From the NCBI GenBank assembly GCA_016716765.1, contig JADJVA010000006.1:372001-436000 (forward strand): a stretch of 64,000 nucleotides of DNA, in the 5' to 3' direction. Within the stretch, counting starts at the first letter, position 1, and each line of letters opens with the position of its first letter. Both the position numbers and the translations under genes were made by a program. The notes under the pieces are model-generated. The model was not told the DNA's origin and searched no databases. It saw only the letters and a program-made list of their open reading frames with translations. Source of the DNA: Bdellovibrionales bacterium. Lineage in GTDB: Bacteria; Bdellovibrionota; Bdellovibrionia; Bdellovibrionales; UBA1609. Shown here one piece after another: positions 26,000 to 34,977 of the stretch.

Positions 26000-27015
26000 A
26001 AAAGAGAACCTCGGAGAGTGGTTGATACGAGCTGGGGAGAAATATCAACCAAACACTTTTTATAAATAGGTTGAGAGCATTTTCCCCGTCCATCCTTTGT
26101 GCAGGGCCGACAAGGGAGATCAATTTCGATCAGCTTCGAATTTTTCCAGGAAGGAAATCCAAAGGCCGTTGGTCCAATGAGAGCAAAAGTGGGCTTGTTC
26201 AAATAATCACTCAAATGGAGAACGCCCGTGTCTCCGCTGACGACAGCCTTTGCTTCTCGGATGAGCCGAGAGGTCTCAAGCCAAGAGAGCTTTCCCGCTA
26301 AATTGACCGTTCGATCCGGAAACATTTTCTGAATGACTGAGCAGAAATCATCAGCCGGTCCCCCCACGACAATAAAAATGCGCTCTTCCATTTGCCGAAT
26401 GAGTTCAGTCCAGGACTCAATTGGCCAACGCTTCATCTCCCACGCGGCCGAGGGCGCGACAATGATCGCTTCAGACAATTTAAAATCTGGGTGATGAAGA
26501 GAAGAGAATAGGTTTTCAGGTAGCTCTGGAAGTCGAAGATCACGTTCAAGGGATTCTTGCCACCTGATATTCCATTTTTCCAGAGGCAGAACAAATGACC
26601 GGGAGGCGCGAAAGGGCCAAGGCAGAACTTTCCATCCAAGCCTTAATAGGAACCATCGTTTGATCCGGTGTTTTTTGCGTCTCAGAAATGAAGGTCCGCC
26701 AAAAAATGGAAATAACAGAATCCAAGTCAAAAGGTGTGATCGAAGATTACAATGAGCATCATAAATATGAGTGTAGTTTTCAGACCTCATCTTCTTTGCC
26801 AGTTTCCACAACCCGAGCCAACCGCTCTTGCGATCAAGACTCAAAATTCGATGGATTTTTGGGTGAGAAGAAACAAGATCAGCTGAGTCACTTCTCACGG
26901 CCCAGTGAATTTCAGCTTGGGGGAAGCCATTGGCTAAATGATCCGCCGCCGAAAAACACTGGACAATGTCTCCAAAGCTAGAAAAGCGAAGAATCAGAAT
27001 TTTTTCAAAATGCAT
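25996..27015 (-). CDS. Glycosyltransferase family 9 (heptosyltransferase-like)
   Basis: It likely adds a heptose or related sugar to the LPS core. I choose the ATG at 27015 because MHFEKILILRFSSFGDIVQ then starts right at the family's first strand; the frame is open to 27078. Other landmarks are HWAVRSDSADLV, VAPSAAWEMKRWP, VVGGPADD, the AKAVVSGDTGVLHLS segment and FALIGPTA. A C-terminal CRPCTKDGRGKCSQ cysteine cluster is common in this family. The length, 339 residues, is normal. It is translationally coupled to waaA. Which core sugar it adds cannot be told. Confidence 0.9.
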   Translation of the reverse strand: MHFEKILILRFSSFGDIVQCFSAADHLANGFPQAEIHWAVRSDSADLVSSHPKIHRILSLDRKSGWLGLWKLAKKMRSENYTHIYDAHCNLRSHLLTWILLFPFFGGPSFLRRKKHRIKRWFLLRLGWKVLPWPFRASRSFVLPLEKWNIRWQESLERDLRLPELPENLFSSLHHPDFKLSEAIIVAPSAAWEMKRWPIESWTELIRQMEERIFIVVGGPADDFCSVIQKMFPDRTVNLAGKLSWLETSRLIREAKAVVSGDTGVLHLSDYLNKPTFALIGPTAFGFPSWKNSKLIEIDLPCRPCTKDGRGKCSQPIYKKCLVDISPQLVSTTLRGSLL

Positions 27016-27134
27016 GCCGAGGACATTACCGCAAAATGAGGATCTGTCCAATAAAAGGTCAGGGGGGATGTTGACCACATAGGGCCCTGGTGTCTAAATA
27101 GGGAAATTGTGTTTCATACATGAAGGAGCCTTTT

Positions 27135-28475
27135 ATGTCTTCTGCAACTGCTGCCATCCCGAAGTTCAAGGACCTGACTCCGCCTCGAGAGGGAGGGACC
27201 ATTGTGTTTTTGCAGGGTCGGTTCAGTGTTCCCGATCATCCCATTGTCCCTTTTATCGAAGGAGATGGAACAGGGCCTGATATTTGGCGGGCTTCAAAAA
27301 TGGTTCTCGATGCAGCGGTGCAAAAATCATATCAGGGAAAGAAAAAGATTGCTTGGTTTGAAGTTTATGCTGGAGAGAAGGCGTTCAAGAAGTATGGGAA
27401 TTGGCTTCCTGACGATACAATTGAGGCCTTTCGTCATTATTTGGTTTCGATTAAGGGTCCCTTGACAACACCAATCGGTGAGGGGATGAGGTCTTTAAAT
27501 GTGGCTATACGTCAGATTTTGGATCTCTACGTCTGTTTGCGTCCTGTCTGCTACTTTGAAGGAGTTCCCTCTCCTGTAAAAAAGCCGGCAGATGTAGACA
27601 TGGTGATCTTCAGAGAGAATACCGAAGATATTTATGCAGGAATTGAATTTGCGCAAGGGACTGAGGACGTCAAAAAAGTTTTAAATTTCTTGAAGGAATC
27701 TTTCCCGGCTTCTTACAAGAAAATCCGATTTCCTGAAACCTGTGGAATTGGAATTAAACCTGTTTCCCGGGAGGGAACAGAGAGGTTGGTTCGATCGGCA
27801 ATTGAATATGCCATCGCTCAGAAGAAGAAGTCGGTGACCTTGGTGCATAAGGGCAATATCATGAAATACACGGAGGGTGGTTTCAGGAATTGGGGCTATG
27901 CTTTGGCCGAAAAGGAATTCGGAGACCATATCTATTCTTGGAACAAATGGGAGCAGACAAAAAAGAGCAAAGGGGAAGAGGCCGCCAATGCGGAGCAATC
28001 CGAAGCTTTGGCGAGAGGAAAAATACTGATTAAAGACGCCATTGCTGACATTGCGCTTCAGCAAGTCTTAACCCGACCCAAGGAGTTTGATGTCATTGCG
28101 ACGCTGAACCTCAATGGAGATTATCTTTCGGATGCCTTAGCTGCTCAGGTGGGAGGGATCGGGATTGCCCCTGGTGGAAATATCAACTACCAGACGGGTC
28201 ATGCTGTTTTTGAAGCCACTCACGGAACCGCTCCGAAGTATGCCGATCAGGACAAGGTGAATCCCGGCTCGGTTATTCTTTCAGGAGAGATGCTTCTCCG
28301 TCATATTGGCTGGAATGAAGCTGCTGATTTGGTGATATCAGGACTTGAAGGGGCGATTGGGGCTAAGACGGTGACCTACGACTTTGCTCGTCTCATGACA
28401 ATGGAAGGAGCAAAGGCTGTTAAAGAAATCAGTTGTTCTCAATTTGGCGAGGCCGTCATCAGTCACATGGGTTAA
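27135..28475 (+). CDS. icd: Isocitrate dehydrogenase, NADP-type
   Basis: The enzyme converts isocitrate to 2-oxoglutarate and CO2 in the TCA cycle. I use the ATG at 27135, which has GAAGGAG 6-7 nt upstream; the frame is open from 27120. The 446-residue protein matches E. coli-type Icd: FIEGDGTGPDIW, the phosphorylatable serine in GEGMRSLNVAIRQ, the VIFRENTEDIYAGIEF substrate and metal segment, LVHKGNIMKYTEG, and GTAPKYADQDKVNPGS. It is the last ordinary chromosomal gene before the accessory island. Confidence 0.96.
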   Translation: MSSATAAIPKFKDLTPPREGGTIVFLQGRFSVPDHPIVPFIEGDGTGPDIWRASKMVLDAAVQKSYQGKKKIAWFEVYAGEKAFKKYGNWLPDDTIEAFRHYLVSIKGPLTTPIGEGMRSLNVAIRQILDLYVCLRPVCYFEGVPSPVKKPADVDMVIFRENTEDIYAGIEFAQGTEDVKKVLNFLKESFPASYKKIRFPETCGIGIKPVSREGTERLVRSAIEYAIAQKKKSVTLVHKGNIMKYTEGGFRNWGYALAEKEFGDHIYSWNKWEQTKKSKGEEAANAEQSEALARGKILIKDAIADIALQQVLTRPKEFDVIATLNLNGDYLSDALAAQVGGIGIAPGGNINYQTGHAVFEATHGTAPKYADQDKVNPGSVILSGEMLLRHIGWNEAADLVISGLEGAIGAKTVTYDFARLMTMEGAKAVKEISCSQFGEAVISHMG

Positions 28476-28550
28476 GTGTGCGCGGCGGTTCTCCCAAGAT
28501 TCTGTAAGCCAGAGATCCTGAGTCATGTGGCGTTAACTTAGGAGTCTTCT

Positions 28551-28637
28551 TCTATTAAAAAAAAAAGGGAAAGGGATAAAAGGGGGGGGGGGGGGGGCCC
28601 AACCCCCCCCGGGGCGGACCCCCCAAAAGGGGGGGGC
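28551..28637. other. Homopolymer block, probably bad sequence
   Basis: The block contains A10-11, a 16-base G run (28582-28597), C8 and further G/C runs with no coding or regulatory sense. Similar blocks recur at 29859-30160 and 30259-30284. They look like low-quality base calls or a poorly closed gap, so distances and junctions here should not be trusted. Confidence 0.75.
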
Positions 28638-28672
28638 GACTGTTGCTCGTCGGTTGGTTCTTTGCAATTTTT

Positions 28673-28828
28673 TTAACCATCGACGCTCAGCTTTTCATTG
28701 GTGAGTCCGCAGATCAATGAATTTTTATCAGGATTTTGATTGAACTTGCACGGCTGGCAGGTGCCAAATCCTCTGAGACCATTTTTCTTTTGGAGTGGCG
28801 CAAGCATTGTCTTTAGCGCTGGATCAAG
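28673..28828 (-). pseudogene. C-terminal fragment, possibly of a MarR-type regulator
   Basis: On the reverse strand an open stretch ends at TAA (28673-28675). It reads LDPALKTMLAPLQKKNG, then FGTCQPCKFNQNPD and ICGLTNEKLS. A C-x-x-C ... C-GLT-x-E-x-LS tail occurs at the C-terminus of some MarR-like regulators. A stop lies immediately upstream at 28829-28831, so the rest of any gene is missing. It may be a remnant cut off by the island junction or by bad sequence. Confidence 0.3.
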
Positions 28829-28892
28829 TTAGCCGGGTAAAGTTTTGACAGGCTGGAAAGCCCATGGTCTACTAATAGATAATTTTATAGTG

Positions 28893-28928
28893 GGTAACCA
28901 ATAGACAAACCAAAATGCAGAGGTTACC
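28893..28928 (+). promoter_or_regulatory. Inverted arms over the crp/fnr translation start
   Basis: GGTAACC (28893-28899) and GGTTACC (28922-28928) are reverse complements separated by 22 nt, and the second arm ends right before the TTG start at 28929. They could be an operator for the regulator itself or an mRNA hairpin that hides the start. The arms do not resemble the TATGAT boxes further right. Confidence 0.35.
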
Positions 28929-29627
28929 TTGGCAAGTCAAAATTTTATATACGGAGCGCTTTCAGAAATCAAAGGATTTGCCCTGTTTAAAGGGCTGAGT
29001 GACGATGTAATTCTGAATCTCTGTGCCACTTCAGAAATCAAAATTCATAAGCATAAAGAACAGGTTTTCGCTTTCGGGGATCCCGCTTCTTGTTTTGGAA
29101 TAGTTTTATCTGGAGCGTACAAGCTGTCACGCATAGCAGTTTCGGGAGAGGAATCTGTCATTCACTTCTCATCCCCTGGCGACGTAGTTGCCGCTTTAGT
29201 CATGCCGCAGGTTAAGCCTGTTTACCCGGTCAATGTAAAAGCCATGGGCCCGTCTCGGATTCTGCTGATACATAGAGACATTTATATTCAAAATTGGCTA
29301 AAAAATCCAGAATTGATCACTCGAATCCAAGGTCTACTATCGACACGCATGAGTCGTTTACAGAATCAAAAAGTCATGCAACGAGCCCCGCTTCAATCTA
29401 AAGTGGCTGCCATGCTGTTACAACTCGTTGCTAAAGACACAATTGAAGATGAGCTTGAAGTTCCTTTGCCACTTACTCGCAAGGAAATTGCAGATACACT
29501 TGGCGTCACAGTAGAATCAGTAATTCGTGTCATGAGTGAGTGGGTCAAAAAGGGCTATATTATTACGACCGACCAACACATTAAAATTTTAGAGCCCAAC
29601 ATTCTTATAGCTCAAGTTGAGGATTGA
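28929..29627 (+). CDS. Crp/Fnr-family transcription regulator (nitrogen-oxide type inferred)
   Basis: The 232-residue protein has an N-terminal cyclic-nucleotide-type sensor domain (ALFKGLSDDVILNLC, FAFGDPASCFGIVLSGAYKL), a dimerisation helix (about residues 120-150) and a C-terminal winged helix (PLTRKEIADTLGVTVESVIRVMSEW). It lacks the four-cysteine iron-sulfur signature of true FNR, like the DNR/NNR regulators that sense NO through heme. It starts at TTG with AGAGG upstream; no in-frame ATG is nearby. As the only regulator in the island it is the natural candidate to bind the two TATGAT palindromes before nor and nir. That link is inference. Confidence 0.88.
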   Translation: MASQNFIYGALSEIKGFALFKGLSDDVILNLCATSEIKIHKHKEQVFAFGDPASCFGIVLSGAYKLSRIAVSGEESVIHFSSPGDVVAALVMPQVKPVYPVNVKAMGPSRILLIHRDIYIQNWLKNPELITRIQGLLSTRMSRLQNQKVMQRAPLQSKVAAMLLQLVAKDTIEDELEVPLPLTRKEIADTLGVTVESVIRVMSEWVKKGYIITTDQHIKILEPNILIAQVED

Positions 29628-29858
29628 GATGTGACCTGATCTGAAGATTCCGATCCATTCCAAATGTAAGAAGCGTCGTGACAAATCCTTCCAAAAATGA
29701 AGGAAGGCGCGCATGTTCTTCTAAAATTTTCGTAAGTCCGCGCGGTTTTGGGGTGCTGCCGGAATGGAATCTGATTTTTTAAGTAAAATCCGCATTGACA
29801 CTTTCAAAGGCGGTAACCAATGACTTCCAAATTTTCGGCAAAAAATAAGGGAGAAATT
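29628..29858. other. Intergenic segment, no gene seen
   Basis: This follows the regulator gene and precedes the homopolymer block. It holds fragments such as GTAAGAAGCGTCGTGACAA near 29667 that could be the end region of the decayed IS66-family element, but I could not match a terminal inverted repeat with confidence. Confidence 0.3.
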
Positions 29859-30160
<302 letters not shown>

Positions 30161-30240
30161 CGCAAGGGATCGATGGCCTTTGGAGTTGCAGGGCAGATGG
30201 AGAAGGCCCGATGCCGTCCCAACATCTCGTTTGACCGGGT
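30161..30240 (+). pseudogene. IS66-family Orf2 (TnpB) remnant
   Basis: Allowing one base of frame change, the bases from about 30161 read RKG then GIDGL, CR and later PM-x-SQHLV. This matches the RKGIDGL ... CRQ ... DP region of IS66 Orf2 proteins, and it lies just upstream of the clear Orf3 remnant, as in intact elements. Both sides are destroyed by homopolymer blocks. Confidence 0.45.
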
Positions 30241-30376
30241 TTTGGGGTCGGGGCCGATGGGGGGGGGGGGGGGGGGGGGGGGGGTTGGCAGTTCTTACGG
30301 AATGGAAATCCCGTTTAGCCGCACCAAAACAAATGGAAAAGTACTTCCAATTTTGTGAAATCGGAAGACTTTTCCG

Positions 30377-31688
30377 ATGTTGAAAGCCAAGAAGAAGATC
30401 CACATTGAGATGACAGATGAGAAGCTTCACGGCTGATTGACGAGATTGAGAGCTCAAACTTAACGGAAGAAACTCGTCAAGAATTAATCTCTCTCAGAGC
30501 CTTTTGAATTAGATCTTTGTGGGACTGAAAAGGCCACCATCGCCAGATTGCGCAAGATATTTGGAAAGCAATCAGGAAAGTTCAACAAAAGACCTCAGGA
30601 GAAAAAGCCTGCTCATGGGAACACCGAGGCAGTGGTCGCCATGGCCACGATCATTACCCATGGCCAGTGTCCAAAGCCCCGGACTGTCAAAAAGGAGGGT
30701 GTACAACTGGAATCCAGGCATTTATGTGCGCGTGACGGGCAATCCGCCACTTTCAGTGAGCGTCAAGCCCAGAAACTTCGTTGTAACCTTGTGGCAAAAT
30801 ATTTGAGGCTGGTTTATGAAAAGGGGAGGAAAATTCGGCCCTGATAGCCTTCTTCACTATAAGTCCTCTGCCATTTTACCGTCTTGAAAAGTTACAGAAA
30901 GTCGGCCGGGGCTGACTCTGCTCCCCCCCCCGGGGAGTCCCCCGGGAGATCTAGAAAAAGGCATGTACACCACGGGCATTCTCTGAAACTCCAGAGGGAA
31001 AATCATTCTATTTTACCGGAAGGAAATACAGTGGAGAGAATTTGGAAGAGCTCCTGACTCGGCGGCAAAGTCAGGGTCCCATTGCCATCATGCAGATGCT
31101 CTGAATATGAATAATATCAAAGACCGAGCCCAGGAGATATTGAAATACCTGTCTCACCCACGGTCGGAGGCATTTAAGGATTCGAGCAGGACTTTAAAAG
31201 AGAAAGCGAATTTTGCTGGGCCTTATCTCAGGTCTATGCAAACGAACGGCACTGTAAAATGTGAATTTTCCCCGAAGAGCGCCTCCAATACCACCAAGAG
31301 AAGTGCCCAGCCGATGGGGGCTCAAAACCTGGATTGACAAGTATTTCCCAACAAACTCGCTGAGCCCAATTCAAAACTAGGAGCCGGCGTCAAATACAGC
31401 AGAAGCATTGGAAGGGGCTCACCGCATTCCGCCACCCAGGAGCCCCCATCGACACAAATCCTCGAGCAACAGCCGTCCCTTCAAACCGAAAAACCTCTTC
31501 TTTAAGTGAATACGGGCCTTCGTGGGCGACATTCCTCTCAGTTATAAAAACTTGACATCAGTGAGGCCAACGCTTTTGACTATATGGTGTCCATTCAAAA
31601 AAACTTTGAACTGGTCAGGTCCAACCCTGATAACTGGATGCCATGGAACTACACACAAAATTTCGAAGTAGTCATTCACGGTCAATGA
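30377..31688 (+). pseudogene. IS66-family transposase (Orf3/TnpC), multiply broken
   Basis: No single frame is long, but pieces in successive frames line up with an IS66 Orf3 in the right order: LIDEIESSNLTEETRQELISL, then TIARLRKIFGKQSGKFNKR, PGIYVRVTGNPPLS, QKLRCNL, PLPFYRLEKLQKVGRG, TGRKYSGENLEELL, and the C-terminal EGLTAFRHPGAPID and SNPDNWMPWNYTQN just before TGA at 31686-31688. The C-terminal NPxxWMPWNY is diagnostic. At least six frame changes or stops are needed, so it is inactive or badly sequenced. It suggests how foreign DNA arrived or was rearranged here. Confidence 0.8.
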
Positions 31689-31776
31689 ACGGATACGGAG
31701 GATTGCTTCCTTCAGCTAAAACCAATGTGCTTTGATTGTTCATACCCTTGAGGCTAGGGCAAAAATTATTGAACTT

Positions 31777-31794
31777 GTATGATCTAGATCATAC
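31777..31794. promoter_or_regulatory. FNR/DNR-type operator before the nor operon
   Basis: GTATGATCTAGATCATAC is a perfect 18-bp palindrome with TGAT-N4-ATCA core. Its centre (31785.5) is 41.5 bp from a start point at 31827, whose -10 would be TAACCT at 31815-31820; this is the class II activator position for FNR-like proteins. The DUF2249-like gene starts at 31853. The same half-site occurs before nirK. Confidence 0.75.
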
Positions 31795-31852
31795 TTGCTT
31801 TGTGCTACTTCCGCTAACCTTAAAACTCGAATAAATTTAAAAGGAGCGTTTG

Positions 31853-32152
31853 ATGATAGAAAGTGTAATCTATATTCCGTCTTTTGAAGGTGAATACAAA
31901 ACCGGTCTTATTTTTTCGATGATCGAGGGTCTAAAACTTGGAAAAAATCTTAAATTTATTTGCGATAAATCACCAGTAGAGCTTGAAAACCTACTTCAAG
32001 AGTCAGGACTAAAAAACGTAGCTTGGACGTCGCGAACAGTCGATACTGGAAAGTGGGAACTGTTAATTCACAAAGATGATCCATTGAATTCAGCATCGGT
32101 AGGGTGTTGCGGAATGTGCGGCGGACATCAAATAGAAAAACCTGGAGGCTGA
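31853..32152 (+). CDS. DUF2249-like small protein with C-terminal cysteine cluster
   Basis: The first gene of the nor operon encodes 99 residues; I use the ATG at 31853, with AAGGAG at 31841-31846. The fold pattern (GLIFSMIEGLKLGKNLKFICDK, then a helix and GKWELLIHKD) resembles the TusA-like DUF2249 domains often found in denitrification clusters. The tail CCGMCGG adds three cysteines that could bind a metal. Its role is not established. The norC start lies 2 bp after the stop, so it belongs to the same operon. Confidence 0.7.
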   Translation: MIESVIYIPSFEGEYKTGLIFSMIEGLKLGKNLKFICDKSPVELENLLQESGLKNVAWTSRTVDTGKWELLIHKDDPLNSASVGCCGMCGGHQIEKPGG

Positions 32153-32154
32153 AA

Positions 32155-32859
32155 ATGCTTTCAAAATCACAAGCAAAGGCTTTTTTTGTCCTTGGGACCG
32201 CTGCGTTTTCTGCAATCTTCATTGGTTTGACAATAGATACGTTTCAAAGAATTCCAAAGCAAACAAATGCAAATCAGCTCACAGATTCAGCTATTCGAGG
32301 CAAGCATCTTTTTGATAAAAAGAACTGTATGGGCTGTCATACTATAATGGGAGAGGGTGCATATTATGCTCCCGAGCTTACGAAGGTTATAGATCGCAGA
32401 GGCGAAGCGTTCGTCAAAGCCGTCTTAAAAGACCCTGAGGCGATGTACCCTGGTCAAAGAAAAATGATAAATTACAAATTTAATGATCAAGAAATCGAAG
32501 ACCTTGCTTCGTTTTTAACTTGGGTTGGAAAGATGGATCTAAATGGATTTCCTCCAAAGCCAGATCTGATTGCAACGGCAGGTTATGGAGCGGGTAGCAA
32601 TCCCCTCGAAACAGTAAAACAACCTCAAATTTTTGGTCAAGTGTGTACGGCATGCCACGCCCTAAATGGCCGTGGCGGAAATGTTGGACCGGCTTTAGAT
32701 GGGGTTGGTTCAAAATTTGATATTCAGTATATTACTCAATGGCTAAAAGATCCTGCCGCAATCAAAACGGATACTAAAATGCCCAAATTACCTCTTTCTG
32801 ACAAAGATATCGCTGAGCTTGCGACTTATTTATCAAGCTTAAAAGGTGAAACAAAATGA
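32155..32859 (+). CDS. norC: Nitric oxide reductase subunit C with extra cytochrome c domain
   Basis: NorC passes electrons to NorB for reduction of NO to N2O. I use the ATG at 32155 (CTGGAGGC upstream). It has an N-terminal membrane anchor (residues about 10-27), then a classic NorC heme domain with CMGCH at 58-62 and the family segment GEGAYYAPELTKV. Unlike ordinary NorC (about 150 residues), it runs to 234 residues with a second domain carrying CTACH at 164-168 and the methionine segment TKMPKLPLSD. The extra domain may replace a separate electron donor. It overlaps norB by 4 nt. Confidence 0.95.
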   Translation: MLSKSQAKAFFVLGTAAFSAIFIGLTIDTFQRIPKQTNANQLTDSAIRGKHLFDKKNCMGCHTIMGEGAYYAPELTKVIDRRGEAFVKAVLKDPEAMYPGQRKMINYKFNDQEIEDLASFLTWVGKMDLNGFPPKPDLIATAGYGAGSNPLETVKQPQIFGQVCTACHALNGRGGNVGPALDGVGSKFDIQYITQWLKDPAAIKTDTKMPKLPLSDKDIAELATYLSSLKGETK

Positions 32860-34187
32860 AATATCAGTCACAAAAAGTAGCTTATTGGTTTTTTACAGTT
32901 TGTATGTTGCTGTTCGGATTGCAGATTGTTTACGGATTCATTATGGCTTTTGCTCATATGGGGTTGGATGGTCTGCACAACATTATTCCATTTAACGTTG
33001 CACGTGCAACACATACAAACTTGCTAGTCATGTGGTTGCTGTCTGGATTTATGGGTGCCGCATACTACATCATTCCTGAAGAATCAGAACGTGAAGTACT
33101 TTCAGTTAAATGGGCCTACATTCAGCTAATTGCCTTTGTAATCGTGGGAGTGACCGCGGTGATAGGCTTTCACCTCCAATGGTGGGAAGGTCGAAAGTTT
33201 TTAGAAATTCCGCGGCCACTTGATTATTTAGTTGTGGTTGATGTTCTGTTATTTATAGGACTTATCGGTGGTACAATTTGGAAAGGCAAGCGCCACACAA
33301 CGACAAGTCTGGTCTTATTTTTTGGTCTACTTACAGCTGCATTATTATACCTACCAGGAATGATTGAAACTGACAATCAAACGCACGACTCTTACTGGAG
33401 ATGGTGGGTTGTACACCTTTGGGTTGAAGGTGTTTGGGAACTCATCATGGGTGCCATCTTATCGTTTCTATTAATTAAGTTGACTGGGGTTGACAGGGAG
33501 CTGATTGAGAAGTGGCTGTATGTCATCGTCGGGTTCACATTTTTGAGCGGTATTCTAGGAACAGGTCATCACTACTATTATATTGGAACACCAAGATATT
33601 GGCTTATGATTGGCGGAATATTTAGTGCTCTGGAGCCCATCGCATTTTTAGGAATGGCCATATACGCTATTGCTATGGCTCGAAAAGGTAAGAAAATTAT
33701 TGATAATAGCACTGCATTGTTGTGGACACTTGGTACGGCAATAATGTCATTTGTTGGCGCAGGTTTCTTAGGATTTGCCCATACGAGACCTCAGGTTAAT
33801 ATGTACACACACGGCACATTGGTAACTGCAATGCATGGGCACATGGCTTTTTGGGGCGCCTACGCCTGTTTAGTACTTGCGATTATCACCTATACAATGC
33901 CGTACATGACTGGTCGAAAACTACAAGACACTAAGACCAACGTATTTGCGTTCTGGACATCAAACATTGGAATGACAGCAATGACTGTGGCATTCGGTAT
34001 TGCTGGAATTGCGCAGGTCTATCTAGAGCGTAAAATGGGGCTTGATTTTTTATTAGTACAAAAAGAAATTGAGGTTCACTTCTTAGGGCTGGTCATAGCA
34101 GCGACACTATTTACTGCGGGGATCATAGCCTATATCTGGAACTTTATCAGATTTGGTCTACCCGTTGGTGAAATTGAGAAAATGTAA
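32856..34187 (+). CDS. norB: Nitric oxide reductase subunit B, catalytic
   Basis: This is the cytochrome-c-dependent NO reductase large subunit of the heme-copper oxidase family, 443 residues with about 12 membrane helices. Metal ligands are visible: RATHTNLLVMW (heme b histidine, near 52), HLWVEGVWE (FeB-site histidine near 187, with the NorB glutamate), the GHHYYY pair near 237-238, and MHGHMAFWG near 327-329. The length fits cNOR and not the longer quinol-dependent qNOR. Its start overlaps the norC stop; its stop TAA shares a base with the norQ start. Confidence 0.97.
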   Translation: MKYQSQKVAYWFFTVCMLLFGLQIVYGFIMAFAHMGLDGLHNIIPFNVARATHTNLLVMWLLSGFMGAAYYIIPEESEREVLSVKWAYIQLIAFVIVGVTAVIGFHLQWWEGRKFLEIPRPLDYLVVVDVLLFIGLIGGTIWKGKRHTTTSLVLFFGLLTAALLYLPGMIETDNQTHDSYWRWWVVHLWVEGVWELIMGAILSFLLIKLTGVDRELIEKWLYVIVGFTFLSGILGTGHHYYYIGTPRYWLMIGGIFSALEPIAFLGMAIYAIAMARKGKKIIDNSTALLWTLGTAIMSFVGAGFLGFAHTRPQVNMYTHGTLVTAMHGHMAFWGAYACLVLAIITYTMPYMTGRKLQDTKTNVFAFWTSNIGMTAMTVAFGIAGIAQVYLERKMGLDFLLVQKEIEVHFLGLVIAATLFTAGIIAYIWNFIRFGLPVGEIEKM

Positions 34188-34975
34188 TGATGAAGGAAGC
34201 GAACTCCGAGCCGATGTATATTTCGACCGACAACGAAATAGAGGTTTTTGAACACTGTTTCAAGCTTCAATTACCTCTTCTTCTAAAAGGGCCTACTGGC
34301 TGCGGAAAATCGCAGTTTGTTGAATACATGGCAAAGAAGACAAATCGCCCATTGATCAAAGTTTCATGCCACGAAGACACGAATGCGGCTGACTTAATAG
34401 GGCGATTTTTAATTCAAAACGGAGAAACTGTTTGGCAAGATGGCCCCGTCAGCAGAGCTATTAAAACCAACGCACTTTTATATTTGGATGAATTTGCAGA
34501 GGCTCGTGAAGACGTTGTCGTGGCGCTACATCCCTTGACGGACCATCGCCGCGAAATTTATATCGATAAGATAAACTCTACAATCCGCGCAAATTCTGAA
34601 TTCATGTTGATCGCTAGCTACAATCCTGGCTATCAAAAAGGACTAAAAGAGATTAAACCATCAACGAAACAGCGTTTCGTCGTTGTCGCAATGAATTACC
34701 TTTCGATGGAAAGGGAAAAAGATCTCTTGATAAAGTTAGCGGGTGTTGATGTGAAATGTGCGCAGCTCCTTGCGCAACTCGCACACAAGATTCGATCTAA
34801 AGAAGATCTAATGTTGAAGGAAACGATATCGACTAGACTGCTTGTAAATGCGGCCCTAATGATTCGTGAGGGGATGAATTCCCGCAAAGCCTGTCATGTT
34901 GCGATTTCAGAGGTTCTTAGTGATGATCGCCAAATCGTAGAATCACTAAATGATTTTATCAATCTGCACATATAA
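34187..34975 (+). CDS. norQ: NorQ-type MoxR AAA+ ATPase
   Basis: The 262-residue ATPase of the CbbQ/NirQ/NorQ group is needed with NorD to insert the non-heme iron of NorB in characterised systems. Walker A is LKGPTGCGKSQF, Walker B is ALLYLDEFAEA, and sensor residues occur around IASYNPGYQKG and KQRFVV. It starts at the ATG sharing a base with the norB stop and ends 2 bp before norD. Confidence 0.94.
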   Translation: MMKEANSEPMYISTDNEIEVFEHCFKLQLPLLLKGPTGCGKSQFVEYMAKKTNRPLIKVSCHEDTNAADLIGRFLIQNGETVWQDGPVSRAIKTNALLYLDEFAEAREDVVVALHPLTDHRREIYIDKINSTIRANSEFMLIASYNPGYQKGLKEIKPSTKQRFVVVAMNYLSMEREKDLLIKLAGVDVKCAQLLAQLAHKIRSKEDLMLKETISTRLLVNAALMIREGMNSRKACHVAISEVLSDDRQIVESLNDFINLHI

Positions 34976-34977
34976 TT

